Shown here in pieces: positions 57,466 to 64,000 of a stretch of DNA of 64,000 nt (position 1 is the stretch's first letter; each line of letters opens with the position of its first letter). The stretch is from Portulaca oleracea (Eukaryota > Streptophyta > Magnoliopsida > Caryophyllales > Portulacaceae): the NCBI GenBank assembly GCA_029582165.1, contig CM055870.1, positions 49,804,513-49,868,512 of the forward strand, written 5' to 3'. The notes below the pieces were generated by a model that made no database searches, was not told the origin of the DNA, and worked only from the letters and a program-made list of their open reading frames with translations. The translations under genes and the position numbers were made by a program.

Positions 57466-58157
57466 TGTTGGAATTATTTCAAGAGTATAAGTTAATTATA
57501 TATCCTACGGAATTATATGTAAAAATATAAGGATCATATATAAGTAAAACATCAAGAATATGATCAACACGGGTGAGTCTGAGACCAACACGAGTCGTGT
57601 TGGTCTCCCGAGAGCAAAGAAAATTGTCCTGGGCTCAACACAGGTTGTGTTGAGGCAACACGGGTCGTGTTGCATCCAACACGGACCGTGTTGGAACCAA
57701 GAACTGTTTTTAATGCTAACGGTTATATAATCTTGTATAATTAATATTTGATATCAATATTAAGAACGATTATTAAGGATTTCCAACAGCTATATGACTT
57801 AACTTGGTCAAGGTCATATTAAGGATATAATCCCTCATTAAAGGCTATTGATTGTCCTTTGACTAAAGGATATCATTAAGGTTGGAAGTCTCCTATAAAT
57901 AGGAGACATTCCAAGCTATTTGAGACACGCCATTCTAAGCTAATCACACCCTCATTCTTTTCTAGACTGCAGCTATACTTGAGTGATTCAAGTGAGAACA
58001 TATTTCTTGAGTGTTACAAGTGCTATGTTTTATCCCTTTGAACATTTACGGTATAGTAAATAGTTCTTAAGGAAAGTGAGTAGTAGGCCACGACTCTTAG
58101 CGTTATCCAAGCGAGTTTCTATTATTTTATATACCGTTTACTCCCTTTCCTCCAACA
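57466..58157 (+). repeat. Right LTR of the copia element
   Basis: Length 692 bp, TGTTGG to TCCAACA. Four palindromic CAACACGnnnCGTGTTG-type units lie at 57585-57693. It differs from the left LTR at scattered positions, indicating an old insertion. Confidence 0.92.
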
Positions 58158-58162
58158 GGGAG

Positions 58163-58800
58163 GAGAAAAATTATTTCACTAATTAATAACGACTTTCCCC
58201 ATCTTTTACCCGCCAAACACATGAATTTGAAAATATCATTTTGTGGAAAATTATTTATATGGAATAACTTACTTATATATCACATTAGAGAACAAACCTT
58301 TCTCCAACACCCTTTATTTAAAATTATCATGGTTATCTTAATATCTTTCTTTCTAATTGTTTATAATGCTTTTGCACTAACCATTACAATCAAAATCAGT
58401 GGCTATGATTCGATCTGATAACTTCAACATTGGACATAAATCACATTGAGGTCTTTTTCATTGAGATAGCAGTGGTAAACAAACAAAAGATTTAGCGAAA
58501 CTTATAGTTTCTACGCCTGTTCCAATCAAGATTCAAGATTATATATAGCTAGTTTGCTCCAGTCTGAGTTGAGTTTTACCAAATGAACCTATTAATTAGT
58601 AATCAAAGGGTTGCTATATTATTGGTATGCAAATTCAAGTATAAGATAGTCTCATGTACGCGTAAATTTATCGTGAGGCAAAATATTTATAGGGTGACCT
58701 ATTTAATATTTTACTGTAACTAATTAGTGATTTTAAAATGACTTTTTAATACAAATGCGACTAATAATTTATCAAGGGGTGACGTTTTAGGAGGTAAAAA
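58163..58800. other. AT-rich spacer, no gene recognised
   Basis: A 65-codon frame at 58221-58418 encodes a hydrophobic peptide of no known family and is probably chance. No repeats with matching ends were found. Confidence 0.5.
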
Positions 58801-58802
58801 AA

Positions 58803-59776
58803 ATTGTCGGCAAATCAGAAAATTACACGTGGAAAATAAATTAAACTTATTTGGCGAATTATTGTCCGCCACGTGTAAAATTAATTACGACGGTCCATTT
58901 AATTGAATTTTAAATGGAAATGCACCCTGGTCAATACCATCGTGGCACGTGTCATTTATGATGCAAAAAATAATAATTATTTCTTTATTTTAAAATAAAG
59001 GAATAATTAATTAATTTGGGCCCAAGCCCAAAGTCGACTCAAACCCTAGACAACCCTAGGCCTCCAGAGCCTATAAATAGCGGTCCTCTCCTTCATTTTC
59101 AAGAGGCTCTGCAGTCTACCCCCGACGACATTCGGCATTCTACACTCTAGAGGTTTCAGAAGATCAAGTTGCCAGCAGTCCCCAGCTACCAAGCGCCAAG
59201 GATCGAAGTCTGCAAAAGCTTAAGATCGAGTCTCCACGCCTCTACCGCGTCAAGATCAAGAACTGCTACAAAGTTCTTTGGCAAGACCTGCAAAGCCTTC
59301 AGAAGATCGAACTACAAGCGACCTCCAGCTACCAAGCGCCAACGACCAACGTCGACTAGTTCAACAACTTTTGTTCTTCGCATCAAAGACTACAGTTGTC
59401 TTCCTCGTCTGGTTCATCGATCGAGATCAAGCACTAAGCCCTCGCATCCAGGAACCGGGAGAACTACAACCAACAGTAAACCTGCAAACAGTCAACCTTC
59501 GAGCAGACTCCAACTACCAAGCACTAAGGGGATCAACGCTCAAGACCTTCAGCTCAAGAACTACTACAAGAATTCTTCAGCTAAACCTGCGTTCGAGATC
59601 GAGATCAAGTGTTCGCGCCCTCGGCTCACCCAAGCTTCAAGAGATCGAATCAGATGACTACTTTATTGTATTTAATACAGAGATTGTACCCACTTACATT
59701 CAAATATTAATACAAATCAATTTGTTTCTCATATTTCTTGTCTTTATTTATTTCAGGCTCGAAATTTGTGTTTACA
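58803..59776 (+). repeat. 5' LTR of the Ty3-like element
   Basis: It ends GTGTTTACA at 59776. A TATA box, TATAAATA, is at about 59072. TGTCGGCAAATC at 58803 is the best start but has no confirmed partner. The overlapping Ser/Arg-rich frames at 59169-59657 and the upstream part of 59278-60228 are LTR sequence, not a gene. Confidence 0.55.
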
Positions 59777-59780
59777 AATT

Positions 59781-59798
59781 TGGTACGCCCGGTGGGAC
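59781..59798 (+). promoter_or_regulatory. Candidate primer binding site
   Basis: TGGTACGCCCGGTGGGAC lies four bases after the LTR end. Plant Ty3-like elements commonly have a TGGCACGCCCGGTGGGAC-type word here. The tRNA was not identified. Confidence 0.6.
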
Positions 59799-59871
59799 AT
59801 CTCTGCCTCTCATCTCTTTCTCCAAGAAGTCAAATTCAACCTTCGTTTCAAGCGACGTGAAGGCCGTCAAC

Positions 59872-60921
59872 ATGGAAGGAAAGATAGCTGAACTTGAGGC
59901 TATGTTAAACAGGCTCGCCAGGGAAAGTGAAGAGAAAGACAAGAAGATCAACGAACAAAGTGAGCAGATCGCAAAACTGATGAAGAAGATAGAGAAGCGC
60001 TCGTATCAAGACTCCGACGAAGATTTAGACAAAGAAGAATATGACAAAGAGTCTTCGAAGGGTGATGGCGATGGGGAAGACAAGAAGAGTAACTTAGTTT
60101 CAGAATCACTGACTGTAGAGCAGATTCAAAACTTGGTGGCAAATGCAGTACGGGCTCAACTCGAAGAGAGATCAAACAGGACTCACTTGTACACGAAGTT
60201 GTACACGAAGATGATCAACGCCCTTTAAATGCCGCAAGGATATCAACCCCCAAAGTTCAATTAATTTGATGGGAAGGGTAATCCTAAGCAGCACATCGCT
60301 CACTTCATCGAAACTTGTAGCAATGTCGACACGGAAGAAGATCGGCAAGTGAAACAATTCGTCCGTTCTTTGAAAGGGATCACATTCAACTGGTATACGT
60401 ACTTAGAGCCTGAATCTATCAACAACTGGGAGGAAATGGAGCAAGAGTTTCTGAACAGATTCTATTGTGCTCAACGGGTCGTTAGTATGACAGAACTGAC
60501 AAACACAAAACACTTGGAGGGCGAGCCAGTCCTTGACTACATCCATTGTTGGAGGGCTCTTAGTCTTGAATGCAAGGATCGTCTCACCGAAGCTTCAGCT
60601 GTCGATATATGCGCTCAAGGTATGCACTGGGACTTACTCTACGTCCTCAAGATGGTCAAGCCTAAAACCTTTCAGGAGTTGGCGATCAAGGCACATGATA
60701 TGGAGATCACTATAGCAAGTCGATGGGGAAGGAATTCATCTTCATTCGAATCAAGGAACGGTGCTAGTGGGTATAAGAAGAATGGCAAGTCGCCGAAGAC
60801 TTCAACAGAGGAGTCCATGGCTATTTCAATGTGTGAACTAGTGAGAATCTCTTCTAAACCTAACCCAAAGGGGACAAAGTCACTTCTTCGAAATATGCTG
60901 AAAGGAAGCGCCCTACACTGA
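59872..60921 (+). pseudogene. Ty3-like gag with two in-frame stops
   Basis: ATG 59872 opens a coiled coil (MEGKIAELEAMLNRLARESE, then EKDKKINEQSEQIAKLMKK) and an acidic Lys/Asp/Glu linker. After stops at 60226 and about 60262 in the same frame, the retrotransposon gag domain follows: FDGKGNPKQHIAHFIETC, FVRSLKGITFNWY, LNRFYCAQR, and YIHCWRALSLECKDRL. A frameshift near 60890 ends this frame at 60921; the true continuation (KYAERKRPTLKELQ) is in another frame. Confidence 0.85.
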
Positions 60922-62062
60922 AGGAGCTTCAAGAAAAGAAGTACCCATTTCAAGACTCCGATTTGTCAGGAATGCTCGACAACCTGTTAGAGATGGGAGT
61001 TATCAAGAACTTCCACAACCAAAGAGGCCGGAAGAAATGGGAAGAACCACGGACCCAAGATATTGTTGCTATCATAGGGTAGTCAGTCACCCTCTTGAGA
61101 AGTGTGTCACACTTAAGGAGCGTATCATGAAGCTAGCTGAGGAAGGATAGATAATATTGGACTTAGATGACAATGTCGAAGCCAATTATGTTTCAGCACA
61201 ACCAATTCCAGCCAAGAGAAATGAATTCTTGATGATTCAGTTTGGATGTCAAAAACCAGTTCCACTTTCTGTACGAGTGAAGGCCCCTCAAGATGAACAT
61301 GAGCAAGTCTCAAAAGCTTTTGGTGAAGAGGAATGATGGAGCTCGGTGTCTCGAAGGAAGACTAGGGGGCAAAGTGAAGTCCAAACAACATCGCCTCGTC
61401 AAAGTAAGTAACAAAGGAGAAGTAGCAATCCTCAACCTTCGATGGAGAGCAAAAGGCTTGAAGTCATCAAGAAACAAGGAGTGGGTTCAACTGAGTTTCT
61501 TGAGCGAGGCCCTCGTGTTCCTGTCATGTTGGAGGAATACTTTCCGAAGTACTTCTTTGGAGAAGTTAACAATGTTGCAGCTGTGAACATGGTCTCCTGC
61601 TTCGTGATCGAAGAAGATTATAGCGAAGGAATGGAGTATCAACCTAAGTCAAAGCTCTCAGTGTTCGATAGGTTGGGACAGCCAGCTTCACGCAAACAAG
61701 CATCTGTCTTTGAGCGAATAGGGTGTCTAGGAGAGCGCAAAGCCTCGGTCTTCAGTAGGATCAAGGATGGTTCAAGACCAAAGTCTTCTGTATTATCAAG
61801 GATCAAATAAGCTGAAGATGTGTCAAGCTCAACACCCCGCCAGGAACAAAGCTCTGCATTCAACTGCCTTGGGGTCATCAATGAAATTAAAAGCTCCATC
61901 CCATCTCGCATGAAGCGTTGTTCAACATTGGAGGTCAAGACTGAAGGATCTTTAAGAGTGAATAGACGCACTGTGATCTTCACCGGTAATCAAAGCAAAA
62001 ACAATGTCAACGAAGAGCTTGAACGAGGGGAGACGCTTTCTTCTTCCCAAGTTAAAATTTAG
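60890..62062 (+). pseudogene. Gag C-terminal region with repeated SVF-R motifs
   Basis: Fragments in changing frames: KRPTLKELQEKKYPFQDSD, a knuckle-like YHRVVSHPLEKC (about 61068-61105), then a frame from about 61442 with YFPKYFFGE. Four tandem motifs follow: LSVFDRLG (61647), ASVFERIG (61704), ASVFSRIK (61743) and SSVLSRIK (61785). A later IPSRMK continues the pattern. This arrangement is seen in the gag-protease region of plant Ty3-like polyproteins, but no protease active site was found. Degenerate. Confidence 0.65.
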
Positions 62063-62374
62063 GAAAGCGAAGATGTAGCTCCCGAGTAAGAGCCTAAACT
62101 GTTCACCAAAAAAAAAAATCATTTGCAGTTCATTTGCACTTTAGTTCCTTTCAGTTTTATCATTGTAATACTCCTGGTCCGCAAGAGTATAAACTGTGTA
62201 CGACTAAATCAATAAATAAAATTGTCATTTCTATATCTTTAAATTTGAACTACGTTTGGCTTGATCCTTATGGCTATCCTATCCCTTAAGGTACGTAGGC
62301 AATTTGGGTCTAGACCCAAATACAGTCATACCCAAGAAACAAAAAATAATTCATCGCAGGTCACCAAATTTTGA

Positions 62375-63147
62375 AGACTTTCCTGGTCAACAAACTCCAA
62401 AACTTTCAAGTCAACAAACTTTAAGGACTTACAAGTTAGCAAATTCAAGACTCACAAGTCAAATACTTTCAAGTCACCAAAGTTAAAGACTCCCAAGTCG
62501 AAATTGAAGACTTTCAAGTCAAGGACTCCCAAGTCAATCAAATAAAAAACTTTCAAGTCAACAAATTTCAAGACTCTGAAGTTACCAAATTCACTGACTT
62601 CCAAGTCAACAGAAATTAAAGACTTCTAAGTCAGCAAAAATTCAAGACTTTCAAATCAATAAATTTCAAGACTCTTAAGTCACTAGGTCCCTTGACTGCC
62701 AAGTCAACAACAAGACAAAGACTTCCAAGTCAGTCAAATCTCGCATCAACAAGTCTCCTGACTCCCAAGTCGATAAAATGAAAGACTTACAACTCAACCA
62801 AATTCAAATCAACAAAACACAAGGACTCACAAGTCAAGGGAAAAAAAATCACGACTCCCAAGTCAATAAAGTTCGAGATTTCCATGTCAACAATGCATAC
62901 AACTTCCAATCCAGCAAATCCAAAGACTTTTAAGTCAACAAACTTCAAGACTATTAAGTCATCAAACCCACCGACTTCCAAGTCATCAAAAATTGAAGAC
63001 GACGTCCAAGTCAGCCAAATTCAAGACTACCAAGTCGTCAAAATCAAATTTTAAAGACTTTTACGTCATCCCAAAACAAGACTCTCAAGTCAAAAGTGCA
63101 AGAAATAGACCGACTTCCAAGTCATTATGATTGAAGGCTTTCAAGCC
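62375..63147. repeat. Palindromic minisatellite, about 30 units
   Basis: About 30 diverged units of 24-29 bp, each containing GACTTnnAAGTC or a close variant, separated by AACAAA- or AATTCAA-like spacers. Each core is a short inverted repeat. The block lies in the untranslated part of the Ty3-like element. It is not coding; the frames are chance. Confidence 0.9.
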
Positions 63148-63639
63148 GCACTCTAGCTTGCCAAGATCCTCATGTCGGTGGTTTGCTTAAAGTCGACACC
63201 ATCAATGGAATACTCAGGCTGGTTGAGAACTTCCTTCAGGCATACATTGGGGGGCATCGTAATCGTGTTGGTCGACTTCCGCTCCAAGACGATGTCATCA
63301 TCCTTCAAATCAAGGGTGCACTCCTTTGGCTAAGTAGTAGACTCTTTCAAGCTGGCGACATCGACGTCTCATTCAGATCAATATTGGGGGCATGCTAGAT
63401 GGCACTGTCCTTTCTATCAATCGATGACGCTTGTAGCCGAAGACAGATTAGGTGGCTTATTGTGGATCTTTAGAAGAAATTCCAACTGGCTCATCATGCC
63501 TCAACAGAAAATTCAAGTTCGCTCTTCACATAACGTAGACGGCAAAAAGTCCTGGAGGAGTGTTACACTTGCGACGAGGCACTGACTCCGTCGACCCAGA
63601 ATGTACTGATTTTTTAAAGAGTTTTCTATGACTACTCTA

Positions 63640-63960
63640 CGTCAGTAAACTGAGGGGTATAACACTTCATAGCGAGGTGCTGACTTTGTCGACCCAGGTC
63701 AGTTCTGAAAAGAGACACCTCAAAGATGTCTAATACATCAGAACGTCCCCAAGGAGTAAACCTGATGATAACACCGTCGACCCAGGTCAGTTATGAAAAA
63801 GACACCTCAAAGATTAATACATCAGACCGTCCCCGAGGAGTAAACACGATGACGACACAGTCGACACAGACAGTCCTGAAGAGAGTAAGTCTACGACTAC
63901 TCAACGTCAGTGCACTGAGGAGTTTTGCGGCGAAGCGATGACCCAGTCAACCCTAACTGT
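63640..63960. repeat. Diverged tandem repeats of about 85 bp
   Basis: Units share GTCGACCCAGGTCAGTT, GACACCTCAAAGAT, ACATCAGA(A/C)CGTCCCC and AGGAGTAAAC. Two good copies (about 63687-63773 and 63775-63847) and decayed flanking copies are visible. Located in the non-coding part of the Ty3-like element. Confidence 0.75.
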
Positions 63961-64000
63961 GCTGTCGTTTTTAAGGGAGTTTTCCAGGAAAACTCTACGC

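Larger units (their letters stand above)
52222..58157 (+). mobile_element. Ty1/copia retrotransposon, complete ends, inactivated
   Basis: The LTRs at 52222-52893 and 57466-58157 are flanked by GGGAG on both sides (52217-52221 and 58158-58162). The interior order is gag, protease, integrase, reverse transcriptase, RNase H, which defines Ty1/copia. A purine-rich tract, AATAGCGGGGGA, precedes the right LTR. Several stops, frameshifts and an internal deletion in reverse transcriptase make it non-autonomous. The base after the left LTR is followed by sequence complementary to the LTR itself, not to a usual tRNA. The insertion lies next to the broken 5' end of the minus-strand LINE. Confidence 0.93.
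58803..64000 (+). mobile_element. Non-autonomous Ty3-like retrotransposon, left part
   Basis: It comprises an LTR ending at 59776, a primer-site-like word, a broken gag, a gag C-terminal region with repeated SVF motifs, and then non-coding tandem repeats to the window edge. No protease, reverse transcriptase or integrase was seen in 61.0-64.0 kb, where pol would be expected to begin. The right LTR must lie outside the window. The exact left end is uncertain (58780-58870). Confidence 0.7.

Noticed and set aside
59169..59657. 162-codon Ser/Arg-rich frame before the Ty3-like gag
   Set aside because: Lies in the LTR between the TATA box and the primer site; overlapping frames are equally open.
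62375..63147. CRISPR-like regular repeats
   Set aside because: The repeats are diverged and palindromic, spacers are only about 15 bp and are themselves repetitive, and the context is a plant retrotransposon.

Overview
This window is flowering-plant nuclear DNA, probably from a eudicot. The evidence is one seven-exon nuclear gene for a chloroplast protein with GT-AG introns, set in dense nested LTR retrotransposons, plant L1-type LINEs, MITE-like elements and long (AT)n arrays. I see no prokaryotic gene organisation, no CRISPR array and no rRNA. The species cannot be read from the sequence.

Layout. (1) 1-19282 is a minus-strand, non-autonomous LTR retrotransposon with 1.34-kb LTRs, a tRNA-iMet primer site and a gag-like zinc-knuckle protein. 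Its left LTR was split by a second element, a 15.1-kb array (297-15407) built of four 3.4-3.5-kb LTRs alternating with three 440-bp non-coding interiors (a LARD-type concatemer). (2) 19283-22060 holds a palindromic element cut by the first retrotransposon, a SINE-like piece, a decayed PIF/Harbinger transposase fragment and a 378-bp long-TIR element with a perfect 10-bp target duplication. (3) 22302-30697 is the only intact host gene, a chloroplast 2-Cys peroxiredoxin of the BAS1 type (270 aa). Its fifth intron is 5.2 kb because it holds a sense-strand LINE corpse that itself holds a 2.2-kb foldback element. (4) 31986-35041 is an LTR-like unit interrupted by a 1.4-kb Pack-MULE-like element carrying pieces of a host gene. 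(5) 36251-46388 is a degenerate plus-strand LINE (ORF1 with CCHC, ORF2 with endonuclease and reverse transcriptase), split near its 3' end by a solo LTR that is itself split by a second solo LTR of the same family in the opposite orientation. (6) 47999-49303 holds two related LTRs back to back. (7) 49955-52206 is a 5'-truncated minus-strand LINE. (8) 52222-58157 is a complete-ended but mutated Ty1/copia element whose primer-site position matches its own LTR instead of a tRNA. (9) About 58.8 kb to the window end is the left part of a Ty3-like element with a broken gag and no visible polymerase, followed by about 30 palindromic minisatellite units.

Order of events. The target duplications and reading frames fix several nestings: palindromic element, then gag-like retrotransposon, then LARD array; LINE, then plus solo LTR, then minus solo LTR; LTR unit, then Pack-MULE. 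Apart from the peroxiredoxin, no gene looks translatable as an intact protein of known function, except possibly the 397-codon gag-like frame. The strongest leads for new biology are the apparently self-primed copia element, the gag-like element with a duplicated FGRHWLF module, the Pack-MULE cargo, the multi-LTR array, and a transcribed 2.2-kb hairpin inside the peroxiredoxin gene. All boundaries were read by eye; no alignment or database search was run.
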